A DNA stretch of 64,000 nucleotides from Vibrio maerlii (lineage in GTDB: Bacteria; Pseudomonadota; Gammaproteobacteria; Enterobacterales; Vibrionaceae): the NCBI RefSeq assembly GCF_003415655.1, contig NZ_QRHC01000013.1:56963-120962 (forward strand), read 5' to 3'. Within the stretch, counting starts at the first letter, position 1. Every line of letters starts with the position of its first letter. A program made the position numbers and the translations under genes. The notes under the pieces are model-generated. The model was not told where the DNA came from, did not search any database, and saw only the letters and a program-made list of their open reading frames with translations. This document shows, piece after piece, positions 34,053 to 42,157 of this stretch.

Positions 34053-34514
34053 ATGGATATTCGCAAAATCAAAAAACTGATCGAACTTGTTGAAGAGTCT
34101 GGCATCGCAGAACTTGAAATTTCTGAGGGTGAAGAGTCTGTACGCATCAGTCGTAACAGCACAGCTCCTGTTGCTGCACCAGTACAATACGCAGCAGCCC
34201 CTGCAGCGGCTCCAGCTCCTGTAGCTGCTCCAGCGGCAGCACCTGCTGAAGCAGTAGAAGCACCAGCAGCTGCGCCAGCTGGTCACCAAGTACTTTCACC
34301 AATGGTTGGTACGTTCTACGCAGCACCAAGTCCAGATGCGAAGCCTTTCGTTAAAGTTGGCCAGCAAGTAACTGCGGGCGAAACTCTATGTATCGTTGAA
34401 GCGATGAAGATGATGAACCAAATCGAAGCAGATAAGTCTGGTACTGTTGTTGCAATCCTTGCTGAAGACGGTCAACCAATTGAGTTCGATCAACCACTTA
34501 TCGTGATCGAATAA
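34053..34514 (+). CDS. accB: biotin carboxyl carrier protein of acetyl-CoA carboxylase
   Basis: AccB carries biotin between AccC and AccAD in the first committed step of fatty acid synthesis. The N-terminal region MDIRKIKKLIELVEESGIAE is followed by an Ala/Pro-rich linker (about residues 38-77) and a biotinyl domain with K119 in EAMKMMN as the biotin attachment site. At 153 residues it is normal length. It is 15 nt before accC, so translation is probably coupled. Confidence 0.98.
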   Translation: MDIRKIKKLIELVEESGIAELEISEGEESVRISRNSTAPVAAPVQYAAAPAAAPAPVAAPAAAPAEAVEAPAAAPAGHQVLSPMVGTFYAAPSPDAKPFVKVGQQVTAGETLCIVEAMKMMNQIEADKSGTVVAILAEDGQPIEFDQPLIVIE

Positions 34515-34529
34515 TAGAGGTCACTGACT

Positions 34530-35873
34530 ATGTTAGACAAATTAGTGATCGCAAACCGTGGTGAGATTGCACTACGTATTTTGCGCGCATGTAAAGAACT
34601 AGGTATCAAGACGGTTGCTGTTCACTCAACGGCTGACCGCGACCTTAAGCACGTACTTCTTGCAGATGAAACCATTTGTATCGGTCCTGCTCGTGGTATC
34701 GACAGCTACCTAAACATCCCACGTATTATCAGTGCAGCAGAAGTAACCGGTGCAGTAGCAATCCACCCAGGTTACGGCTTCCTATCTGAAAACGCGGACT
34801 TCGCGGAGCAAGTTGAACAAAGCGGATTCATCTTTGTTGGTCCTAAAGCGGAAACTATTCGCATGATGGGTGACAAGGTTTCTGCGATCAACGCTATGAA
34901 GAAAGCGGGTGTACCTTGTGTACCAGGTTCTGATGGTCCGCTTGATGACGACGAGAAGAAAAACAAAGCGCACGCTAAGCGTATTGGCTACCCAGTAATC
35001 ATCAAAGCATCTGGTGGTGGTGGCGGTCGTGGTATGCGTGTGGTTCGCTCTGAAGGCGAGCTGATCGAAGCGATTGCAATGACGCGTGCAGAAGCAAAAG
35101 CAGCATTCAACAACGACATGGTTTACATGGAAAAATTCCTAGAAAACCCTCGTCACGTTGAGGTTCAAGTTATTGCAGACGGCCAAGGCGGTGCAATTCA
35201 CCTAGGTGAGCGTGACTGCTCTATGCAACGTCGTCACCAGAAGGTTGTCGAAGAAGCTCCAGCACCAGGTATCACTGAAGAGATGCGTAAATACATCGGT
35301 GAACGTTGTACACGTGCTTGTCTTGAGATTGGCTACCGTGGCGCTGGTACTTTCGAGTTCCTATACGAAAACGGCGAGTTCTACTTCATCGAGATGAACA
35401 CACGTATTCAGGTTGAGCACCCAGTAACTGAAATGGTAACAGGCGTTGACCTAATCAAGGAGCAGCTTCGTGTTGCTGCTGGTCAGCCTCTATCTTTCAC
35501 GCAAGATGATATCAAACTTCGTGGCCACGCAATTGAGTGTCGTATCAACGCCGAAGACCCTGTGCGCTTCCTACCTTCTCCAGGTAAGATTGATCGCTTC
35601 CACGCTCCTGGCGGTATGGGTGTTCGTTGGGAATCACACATCTACACTGGCTACACAGTACCACCACACTACGATTCAATGATCGGTAAGCTAATTACTT
35701 ACGGTGAAAACCGTGACGTAGCCATCGCTCGTATGAAGAATGCATTGGGTGAGATGATCGTTGAAGGCATCAAGACCAACGTAACGCTGCAAGAAAGTAT
35801 CATGAATGATGAAAACTTCCAGCACGGCGGAGCGAACATCCACTATCTAGAGAAGAAACTGGGTCTACAGTAA
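34530..35873 (+). CDS. accC: biotin carboxylase subunit of acetyl-CoA carboxylase
   Basis: AccC carboxylates biotin on AccB with ATP and bicarbonate. The 447-residue protein starts MLDKLVIANRGEIALRILRA. It has an ATP-grasp core with the glycine-rich loop KASGGGGGRGMRVV, the catalytic EMNTRIQVEHPVTEMVTG (active-site Arg and Glu) and RGHAIECRINAEDP. It is full length and co-transcribed with aroQ and accB. CTAG-rich tandem repeats and a terminator follow. Confidence 0.98.
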   Translation: MLDKLVIANRGEIALRILRACKELGIKTVAVHSTADRDLKHVLLADETICIGPARGIDSYLNIPRIISAAEVTGAVAIHPGYGFLSENADFAEQVEQSGFIFVGPKAETIRMMGDKVSAINAMKKAGVPCVPGSDGPLDDDEKKNKAHAKRIGYPVIIKASGGGGGRGMRVVRSEGELIEAIAMTRAEAKAAFNNDMVYMEKFLENPRHVEVQVIADGQGGAIHLGERDCSMQRRHQKVVEEAPAPGITEEMRKYIGERCTRACLEIGYRGAGTFEFLYENGEFYFIEMNTRIQVEHPVTEMVTGVDLIKEQLRVAAGQPLSFTQDDIKLRGHAIECRINAEDPVRFLPSPGKIDRFHAPGGMGVRWESHIYTGYTVPPHYDSMIGKLITYGENRDVAIARMKNALGEMIVEGIKTNVTLQESIMNDENFQHGGANIHYLEKKLGLQ

Positions 35874-35881
35874 CTCAGTTC

Positions 35882-35963
35882 CGAGTCCCTAGTTTGCTAG
35901 TCCCTAGAGTATCAATGTCTAGGCACTAGGTTCTAGGTTCTAGGTTCGAGGTTCTAGTAACTA
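35882..35963 (+). repeat. CTAG-rich short tandem repeat, accC-prmA gap
   Basis: It contains scattered CTAG tetramers and then a short array of the 7-bp unit TAGGTTC (CTAGGTTCTAGGTTCTAGG and one variant) at about 35926-35956. It lies between the accC stop and its terminator, so it is transcribed. CTAG is normally rare in such genomes, which makes the cluster stand out. Confidence 0.8.
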
Positions 35964-35968
35964 ATATT

Positions 35969-35994
35969 AATGCTCACTTCGGTGAGCATTTTTT
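35969..35994 (+). terminator. terminator of aroQ-accBC
   Basis: A TGCTCAC-TTCG-GTGAGCA hairpin followed by TTTTTT. Confidence 0.9.
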
Positions 35995-36076
35995 GTTTAT
36001 GTCTATTCTATAATTTACGCAAAGTTCTGCTAAACTCTGCGCCAATCAAAATTTAACCACATTAAGAGCCCATACT

Positions 36077-36964
36077 ATGCCTTGGATTCAAATCAAACTA
36101 AACGCGACCAATGAAAACGCTGAGCAAATCGGTGACATGTTGATGGAAGAAACAGGTGCTCTGTCTGTTACTTTTCTAGATGCACACGATACGCCAGTGT
36201 TTGAACCCCTCCCGGGAGAAACGCGCCTATGGGGTGATACCGATATTCTAGCGCTGTATGACGCTGAAGCGGACACCAACTTCATCATTGAGCAAACTAA
36301 GGCAAGCGGTCTGCTGCCTGCTGACTTCGCTCATAAAATCGAGCAAATCGAAGATAAAGACTGGGAACGTGAGTGGATGGATAACTTCCACCCAATGAAA
36401 TTTGGTGAGCGTCTATGGATCTGTCCAAGCTGGCGTGACATCCCAGAGCCAGACGCCGTCAACGTAATGCTTGACCCAGGCCTTGCGTTTGGTACAGGTA
36501 CACACCCAACGACGGCGCTTTGCCTTGAGTGGCTGGAAGGTCTTGATCTCCAAGGTAAGACAGTGATCGACTTCGGTTGTGGCTCTGGCATCCTAGCGAT
36601 CGCGGCGATCAAACTCGGCGCAGAAAAAGTAATCGGGATCGACATTGATCCTCAAGCGCTACAAGCTTCTCGCGATAACGCAGAGCGTAACGGCGTTGCT
36701 GAACAGCTAGAAGTATTCCTTCCTCAAGATCAGCCTGAAGGTCTGATTGCAGACGTTGTGGTTGCAAATATTCTTGCAGGTCCGCTACGCGATCTTTCTT
36801 CAATCATCAAAGGTCTAGTCAAACCACAGGGTCAGCTAGCAATGTCTGGCGTTCTGGACACACAAGCTGAAGATGTCGCCAACTATTACCGTGACGAGCT
36901 TCACATTGACCCTATCAAAGAACAAAGTGAGTGGTGTCGTATCTCTGGTCAGAAGCAAGGCTAA
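36077..36964 (+). CDS. prmA: ribosomal protein L11 methyltransferase
   Basis: PrmA is the SAM-dependent enzyme that methylates L11. The 295-residue protein has an N-terminal L11-recognition domain (MPWIQIKLNATNENAEQIGD) and a Rossmann methyltransferase domain with the SAM motif VIDFGCGSGILAIAAIKLGA (about residues 161-180). Conserved DPGLAFGTGTHPTT and VANILAGPL are present. It precedes dusB-fis as in other gammaproteobacteria. Its substrate L11 is encoded at 61873-62301. Confidence 0.97.
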   Translation: MPWIQIKLNATNENAEQIGDMLMEETGALSVTFLDAHDTPVFEPLPGETRLWGDTDILALYDAEADTNFIIEQTKASGLLPADFAHKIEQIEDKDWEREWMDNFHPMKFGERLWICPSWRDIPEPDAVNVMLDPGLAFGTGTHPTTALCLEWLEGLDLQGKTVIDFGCGSGILAIAAIKLGAEKVIGIDIDPQALQASRDNAERNGVAEQLEVFLPQDQPEGLIADVVVANILAGPLRDLSSIIKGLVKPQGQLAMSGVLDTQAEDVANYYRDELHIDPIKEQSEWCRISGQKQG

Positions 36965-36985
36965 ACAAGACTTCACAGCTTAAGC

Positions 36986-37043
36986 GACTGATTTTTGAGC
37001 ATTTTGCATAAAGAAATTGCAAATGCTCAAATATTAGTCTTTT
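36986..37043 (+). terminator. long hairpin after prmA, likely terminator
   Basis: An outer pair GACTGAT/ATTAGTC and inner arms TTGAGCATTTTGCA / TGCAAATGCTCAA form an interrupted stem, followed by CTTTTC. It ends just where the dusB-fis promoter begins. Confidence 0.6.
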
Positions 37044-37076
37044 CACGGCGTGAAAAAATGCGTAAAATGCGCGCCC
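37040..37076 (+). promoter_or_regulatory. predicted dusB-fis promoter
   Basis: TTTTCA (37040-37045), a 17-nt spacer and TAAAAT (37063-37068) are followed by a GC-rich discriminator GCGCGCCC. GC-rich discriminators are typical of promoters repressed by ppGpp/DksA such as E. coli fis. Transcription would start near 37076, which argues against translation from GTG 37050. Confidence 0.6.
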
Positions 37077-37103
37077 TTGCTGGTACAGAACTGTGAAGAT
37101 GTT

Positions 37104-38066
37104 TTGAAAATCGGAAACTACACACTTAAGAACAATCTAATCGTCGCCCCTATGGCTGGAGTCACGGATAGACCCTTTCGCGAGTTATGTCTTCGATATG
37201 GTGCGGGAATGGCCGTCAGTGAAATGATGTCCTCCAACCCAAAAGTTTGGAAAACCTCTAAGTCTCAACAACGCATGGTGCATGAAGGCGAATCGGGCAT
37301 TCGTTCAGTGCAAATTGCAGGTGCCGATCCGCAACTAATGGCGGAAGCAGCACAATTCAATGTAGAGAATGGAGCCCAAATCATCGACATCAACATGGGA
37401 TGTCCGGCTAAAAAAGTGAATAAAAAGCTAGCGGGCTCTGCACTGCTCCAATATCCCGATCTTATAGAAGAGATCTTGAAGGCGGTAGTTAATGCAGTAG
37501 ATGTTCCTGTAACACTAAAGACGCGCACTGGCTGGGATACAGACAATCGAAACTGTGTTCAAATCGCTAAACTCGCCGAAGACTGCGGCATTCAAGCATT
37601 AGCGCTCCACGGGCGTACTCGTGCTTGTATGTACAAAGGCGAGGCAGAATATGATCACATTAAAGCGGCAAAACAAGCTGTATCTATTCCGGTTATCGCT
37701 AACGGTGATATCGATAGCCCTGAGAAAGCAAAGTTTGTACTGGAGTACACCGGTGCGGACGCTTTAATGATAGGAAGACCGGCCCAAGGTCGTCCTTGGA
37801 TTTTCCAGGAAATCCAACACTATTTGGAAAACGGCACCACGATGCCTGACCTTCCAATTGCGGAAGTGAAAGACATCATGCTTGGTCATGTTGATGCTCT
37901 CCATCAATTCTATGGGGAGTTTTTAGGCCCTCGCATCGCTCGTAAGCATGTGGGTTGGTATCTAAAAGAGCACGAACAAGCCAGTGAGTTTCGCCGTACC
38001 TTCAACGCTCTTGAAGAGGCTCATTTGCAGCTTGAGGCGTTAGAAGGTTACTTTAATTTAGCCTAA
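37104..38066 (+). CDS. dusB: tRNA-dihydrouridine synthase B
   Basis: DusB is an FMN-dependent enzyme that reduces uridine at position 17 of tRNA. It has a TIM barrel with NLIVAPMAGVTDRPFREL, DINMGCPAKKVNKKLAGSAL (catalytic Cys in the GCPAKK loop) and HGRTRACMYKG. I place the start at TTG 37104 (KIGNYTLKNNL), which gives 320 residues against 321 in E. coli. The frame extends to GTG 37050, but that codon lies upstream of the predicted transcription start. It is the first gene of the dusB-fis operon. Confidence 0.95.
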   Translation: MKIGNYTLKNNLIVAPMAGVTDRPFRELCLRYGAGMAVSEMMSSNPKVWKTSKSQQRMVHEGESGIRSVQIAGADPQLMAEAAQFNVENGAQIIDINMGCPAKKVNKKLAGSALLQYPDLIEEILKAVVNAVDVPVTLKTRTGWDTDNRNCVQIAKLAEDCGIQALALHGRTRACMYKGEAEYDHIKAAKQAVSIPVIANGDIDSPEKAKFVLEYTGADALMIGRPAQGRPWIFQEIQHYLENGTTMPDLPIAEVKDIMLGHVDALHQFYGEFLGPRIARKHVGWYLKEHEQASEFRRTFNALEEAHLQLEALEGYFNLA

Positions 38067-38068
38067 AT

Positions 38069-38184
38069 AGTTGATGTTGCAGCTAGGCGACAAGAAAATT
38101 CAGTCCTATGAGTATAGATATGCTATTCGATTAGGGTGAATTATCGCCGTTAACGACGCTGCAGCTTCAAATATGACGGCTATA
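38069..38184 (+). repeat. dispersed palindromic repeat, copy 2 (about 116 bp)
   Basis: It carries the landmarks of copy 1 (28391-28518) in the same order: GTTGCAGCTAGGCGACAAG, CCTATGAGTATAGATATGCT, CGATTAGGGTGAA and GCTGCAGCTTCAAATATGA. It fills the gap between the dusB stop and fis, so it is transcribed as part of the operon mRNA. Confidence 0.75.
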
Positions 38185-38220
38185 AACGTTGCACATAATT
38201 AGAGAAGAGCTAGACCGAAT

Positions 38221-38517
38221 ATGTTCGAACAAAATCTGACTTCAGAAGCATTAACAGTAACTACAGTAACTTCACAAGACCAAATCACGCAAAAGCCACT
38301 ACGTGATTCTGTTAAAGCATCTCTTAAAAACTACTTGGCTCAACTAAACGGCCAAGAAGTTACAGAACTATACGAATTAGTTCTGGCTGAAGTTGAACAA
38401 CCACTACTAGATACTATCATGCAGTACACTCGCGGTAACCAAACTCGCGCAGCGACTATGATGGGTATCAACCGCGGTACTCTTCGCAAGAAACTAAAAA
38501 AATACGGCATGAACTAA
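38221..38517 (+). CDS. fis: nucleoid-associated protein Fis
   Basis: Fis bends DNA and activates rRNA promoters in fast growth. It is 98 residues, exactly the E. coli length. The C-terminal helix-turn-helix NQTRAATMMGINRGTLRKKL (residues 73-92) is nearly identical across gammaproteobacteria. The N-terminal activation region differs slightly from E. coli. It follows dusB, but 154 nt away rather than the usual short gap, because a repeat element lies between. Confidence 0.98.
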   Translation: MFEQNLTSEALTVTTVTSQDQITQKPLRDSVKASLKNYLAQLNGQEVTELYELVLAEVEQPLLDTIMQYTRGNQTRAATMMGINRGTLRKKLKKYGMN

Positions 38518-38540
38518 ACATCCACGTATAAATCAAATTC

Positions 38541-38568
38541 AAAGGTTAGGCATTTGCCTAACCTTTTC
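38541..38568 (+). terminator. terminator after fis
   Basis: An AAAGGTTAGGC/GCCTAACCTTT stem with an ATTT loop and T tail. Confidence 0.92.
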
Positions 38569-38743
38569 TTTATCCACACTCCCTCATACTCATTCATCTC
38601 TCCCCCTCAAAAACTCGCAATCGATTCCGTACGTTATTTCAGTAAAGTTAATAAAAATAAATAGTTAGAATGTGATCACTTATAATTGCCATAACTAAGT
38701 GATGCGTTAGAATAGCGCCTCGTTTCGAATAAAGGATGATTTG

Positions 38744-39733
38744 ATGAGGACAAAAAATCGCGAAGAGTGGTTAGATCACCTACTCAATGCTTTACCTGAT
38801 CATATTTTCCTACTTAACGAGCAAGGTTTTTACACCGACAGCTTTGGTGGTGACTACCATTCAGACTCTTTCGATGCCAAAAGCTACATTGGTCGCCATC
38901 TTAAAGACGTCTTCTCAGAGCAGAAGGCTATTGAGCTACAAGGCTATATTGCGCACGTTATCGAGACACAAGAGACGCTTACCGTTCGCTACAACATTGA
39001 ACTGCATGACCACCAGCTACTTCCAATAGAAGATATCCAACAGTTAGATAACCCTGAAGATACATGGTTTGAGGCTATCATCAAGTATGTGCCGTCTTAT
39101 GGTAATGATGAGAGCCTTGTAATGTGGTCAGTACGTAATGTCACTGAGGCCTATCTGCTCGAACAAGAACTCAAAAAGCTATCTGAAACCGATGAACTCA
39201 CTGGTATTCTCAATCGTCGCGCTTTCGTACATGGTCTACAAAAAGATATTGAACGCGCTACCAGCAAAGGAACAAGCCTGAGCTGCCTGATGGTCGATAT
39301 TGACCACTTCAAAGAGATCAACGATATCGTCGGTCACCTGGCTGGCGATACTGTGATTGAGCAGGTTGCACAACTCTGTCAGAGCCAGATTCGCGCTAAC
39401 GATTACCTTGGACGTCTTGGTGGTGAAGAGTTTGGTATTGTCTTGGTTGGCACCAATGCTATTCAAGCTTATGAGGTAGCAGAGCGTATTCGCTTGGTGA
39501 TTAGTGAAACAGCTTATCAGGTTGAAGAGCATGCTATTCGAGCGACCGTTAGCATCGGTGTAGCTGAATTGAATCCAAACGTCGAATCCGTTAAAGCATT
39601 ACTCGTTGATGCTGATAAAGCGATGTACTACTCCAAACGTACAGGCCGCGATCAGGTTACGATCTATCATGACAACCTACCCGATCTTAAAATTCAGTCA
39701 GCCAGCAAGAGCCAGATCCTCAGAGCTTGCTAA
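38744..39733 (+). CDS. diguanylate cyclase (PAS-like sensor + GGDEF)
   Basis: This protein makes cyclic di-GMP. The 329-residue sequence has an N-terminal PAS-like domain (about residues 8-140, LLNALPDHIFLLNEQGFY) and a C-terminal GGDEF domain (about 150-310). The active-site motif is GGEEF (LGRLGGEEFGIVL), and an RxxD inhibitory site (RAND) sits five residues before it, so it should be active and product-inhibited. No membrane helix is present, so it is cytoplasmic. ATG 38744 has AAAGGA seven nt upstream; TTG 38741 is an alternative. It is convergent with zntR, only 2 nt between stops. Confidence 0.92.
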   Translation: MRTKNREEWLDHLLNALPDHIFLLNEQGFYTDSFGGDYHSDSFDAKSYIGRHLKDVFSEQKAIELQGYIAHVIETQETLTVRYNIELHDHQLLPIEDIQQLDNPEDTWFEAIIKYVPSYGNDESLVMWSVRNVTEAYLLEQELKKLSETDELTGILNRRAFVHGLQKDIERATSKGTSLSCLMVDIDHFKEINDIVGHLAGDTVIEQVAQLCQSQIRANDYLGRLGGEEFGIVLVGTNAIQAYEVAERIRLVISETAYQVEEHAIRATVSIGVAELNPNVESVKALLVDADKAMYYSKRTGRDQVTIYHDNLPDLKIQSASKSQILRAC

Positions 39734-39735
39734 AC

Positions 39736-40155
39736 TCAACAACAAGGTTGCTCTTCATCATCTAGGGCTCCCAAAATGGAGCAATGGCTGGCGTTATCTG
39801 TTTCATGGCCACAACACGCATCATTGATCTTCTTTAACGCATTGCGAATACGAGTAAGCTCAGCAATCTTTTCATCAATAAGCTTAAGCTTTGCAGAAGT
39901 AATGGATTTTACTTCTGCGCAGCTGTGTTCTGTCGCCTCAAGACGAATATCGAGTAACTCTTTAATCTCATCCAAGCTCAATCCAAGTGATTTTGCATTG
40001 ATGATAAAGTGAACCTGTTTTTCACTTTCTTCGTCATAATATCGATAACCTGACTCACTACGGTGCACTGGTGAAACCAAACCATTCTTCTCATAGAAAC
40101 GCAGTGCGTCAGTCGTAAGATGACAGCGTTTAGCCAGTTCGCCTATCTGAAACAT
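39736..40155 (-). CDS. zntR: MerR-family zinc-responsive regulator ZntR
   Basis: ZntR activates the zinc exporter gene zntA when Zn(II) is high. The 139-residue protein starts MFQIGELAKRCHLTTDALRF (winged helix) and has the dimerisation helix to about residue 110. The metal ligands line up with E. coli ZntR: C79 (EHSCAEVK), C114, C115 (DACCGH) and C125 (SHCSI). ATG 40155 has GAGGAAGAT just before it; the longer frame from GTG 40182 is less likely. The zntA target is not in this window. Confidence 0.92.
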   Translation of the reverse strand: MFQIGELAKRCHLTTDALRFYEKNGLVSPVHRSESGYRYYDEESEKQVHFIINAKSLGLSLDEIKELLDIRLEATEHSCAEVKSITSAKLKLIDEKIAELTRIRNALKKINDACCGHETDNASHCSILGALDDEEQPCC

Positions 40156-40461
40156 ATCTTCCTCAATTAACTCTTTCGTCACTTTTTATTGCTAAAAAGG
40201 TGTTTTTGACAATTTATTTTGTGATGCCAAACGATTGCGCGAGCTTTTTTGTAATAAATTAGTTAGAATGTGCGCCATCAAATTTGGAGTGGGTTTCAAA
40301 TCATTGAATTTGAAGCCTAGTCGCTAAGGTCTTTACCAAAACTGGCCAATATCCTAACGCCGATAATCAGTGTACAACGCAGATATCGCATTAGGAACAA
40401 GTTCACTTTTGGCAAATATCTTTATTTACTTTTACTCCCTGAATTTGAGGAATATAGAAGC
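40156..40461. other. zntR-purH divergent region
   Basis: A 306-nt gap. It contains TTGACA at 40206-40211 and a PurR-like site at 40225-40240 reading toward purH, plus the purH SD (TTGAGGAATATAGAAG) just before 40462. The rest holds no open frame or strong hairpin that I can see. Confidence 0.5.
40225..40240 (+). promoter_or_regulatory. candidate PurR operator for purH
   Basis: TGCCAAACGATTGCGC matches 11 of 16 positions of the PurR consensus ACGCAAACGTTTGCGT, including the central CAAACG. It lies just downstream of a TTGACA box. PurR control of purHD is known in enterics. Confidence 0.5.
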
Positions 40462-42054
40462 ATGAATAACGCTCGCCCAATTCGCCGCGCTCTAATTAGC
40501 GTATCAGACAAAACTGGTATCGTTGAGTTCGCACAAGCTCTAGCTAACCGTGGTGTCGATATCCTGTCGACTGGTGGTACTGCTCGCCTGCTTGCTGAGA
40601 AAGGCATCTCTGTAACTGAAGTCTCAGACTACACTGGCTTCCCAGAAATGATGGATGGCCGCGTTAAAACTCTTCACCCTAAAGTTCACGGTGGTGTTCT
40701 AGGTCGTCGTGGTCAAGATGATGAAGTGATGAACACTCACGGCATCAACCCTATCGATATGGTTGTTGTTAACCTATACCCATTCGCAGAAACCGTCGCC
40801 AAAGAAGGCTGTACGCTAGAAGACGCAGTTGAGAACATCGACATTGGCGGCCCAACTATGGTTCGCTCTGCTGCGAAAAACCACAAAGACGTGACTATCG
40901 TTGTAAATGCAGGTGACTACGATCGCGTTATCGATGAAATGGATGCTAATGAGAAATCTCTAACACTAGAGACTCGTTTCGACCTAGCTATCGCAGCTTT
41001 TGAGCACACCGCTTCTTACGACGGTATGATAGCAAACTACTTCGGCACTATGGTTCCTAGCTACGGCGAGAACAAAGAAGGTGACGCAGAATCAAAATTC
41101 CCTCGCACGTTCAACCAGCAGTTCAAGAAGAAGCAGGACATGCGCTACGGTGAGAACAGCCACCAGGCAGCAGCATTCTACGTAGAAGCAAACCCAGAAG
41201 AAGCGTCTGTTTCTACTGCTCGCCAAATCCAAGGTAAAGCCCTTTCTTACAATAACATCGCTGATACAGACGCAGCTCTTGAGTGTGTGAAAGAATTCGA
41301 CGAGCCAGCATGTGTTATCGTTAAGCACGCAAACCCATGTGGTGTTGCTCTAGGTTCAGATATCCTAGAAGCGTACGACCGTGCATTCAAAACAGACCCA
41401 ACATCAGCATTCGGTGGCATCATCGCATTCAACCGTGAACTAGATGCAGCGACAGCAACCGCTATCACAGAGCGTCAATTTGTTGAGGTAATCATTGCAC
41501 CTTCTGTTTCTGCTGAAGCAGTAGAAATTGTTGCAGCGAAGAAAAACCTTCGCCTACTTGAGTGTGGTGAGTGGACAACTAAGACGACTGGCTTTGACGT
41601 TAAACGCGTTAACGGCGGCCTACTGGTTCAAGACCGTGATCAAGGCATGGTGTCTCAAGACGACCTTAAAGTGGTTTCTAAGCGCCAACCAACAGAAGAA
41701 GAGCTAAAAGACGCACTATTCTGCTGGAAGGTAGCGAAGTACGTGAAATCAAACGCAATCGTATACTCGAAAGGTGACATGACTATCGGTGTGGGCGCAG
41801 GCCAAATGAGCCGCGTTTACTCGGCGAAGATTGCTGGCATTAAAGCTGCTGACGAAGGTCTACAGGTTGAAGGCTGTGTAATGGCATCTGACGCATTCTT
41901 CCCATTCCGCGACGGCATCGATGCAGCAGCAGAAGCAGGCATCAAGTGTGTTATCCAACCAGGTGGCTCTATGCGTGATGATGAAGTTATCCAAGCAGCA
42001 GACGAGCACGGCATGGCGATGATCTTTACCGGTATGCGTCACTTCCGCCACTAA
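40462..42054 (+). CDS. purH: bifunctional AICAR transformylase / IMP cyclohydrolase
   Basis: PurH carries out the last two steps of IMP synthesis. The 530-residue protein has an N-terminal MGS-like cyclohydrolase domain (about residues 1-150, RRALISVSDKTGIVEFAQAL, STGGTARLLAEKG) and a C-terminal AICARFT domain with VIVKHANPCGVALG (catalytic Lys-His) and SDAFFPFRDGIDAAAEAGI. It is full length. It is followed by purD, with a CTAG-rich repeat in the 103-nt gap. Confidence 0.98.
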   Translation: MNNARPIRRALISVSDKTGIVEFAQALANRGVDILSTGGTARLLAEKGISVTEVSDYTGFPEMMDGRVKTLHPKVHGGVLGRRGQDDEVMNTHGINPIDMVVVNLYPFAETVAKEGCTLEDAVENIDIGGPTMVRSAAKNHKDVTIVVNAGDYDRVIDEMDANEKSLTLETRFDLAIAAFEHTASYDGMIANYFGTMVPSYGENKEGDAESKFPRTFNQQFKKKQDMRYGENSHQAAAFYVEANPEEASVSTARQIQGKALSYNNIADTDAALECVKEFDEPACVIVKHANPCGVALGSDILEAYDRAFKTDPTSAFGGIIAFNRELDAATATAITERQFVEVIIAPSVSAEAVEIVAAKKNLRLLECGEWTTKTTGFDVKRVNGGLLVQDRDQGMVSQDDLKVVSKRQPTEEELKDALFCWKVAKYVKSNAIVYSKGDMTIGVGAGQMSRVYSAKIAGIKAADEGLQVEGCVMASDAFFPFRDGIDAAAEAGIKCVIQPGGSMRDDEVIQAADEHGMAMIFTGMRHFRH

Positions 42055-42069
42055 TTAAGAGATAAGAAA

Positions 42070-42135
42070 CGAGTTCCTAGAGCCTAGTACCTAGATTTCT
42101 CTCTAGCTACTAGGAACTATTTACTAGGAACCCTA
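42070..42135 (+). repeat. CTAG-rich inverted/tandem repeat, purH-purD gap
   Basis: Six CTAG tetramers occur in about 60 nt. The ends AGTTCCTAG (42072-42080) and CTAGGAACT (from 42110) are exact complements and could form a hairpin. A further TACTAGGAACC follows. It sits in the middle of the purHD transcript. Confidence 0.8.
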
Positions 42136-42157
42136 AGTAACTTAAGGATTTATTGAT

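Noticed and set aside
40246..40275. TAGAAT at 40264 as the purH -10 box
   Set aside because: No -35 of reasonable quality lies 16-18 nt upstream. The TTGACA at 40206 is too far, so I did not call this promoter.
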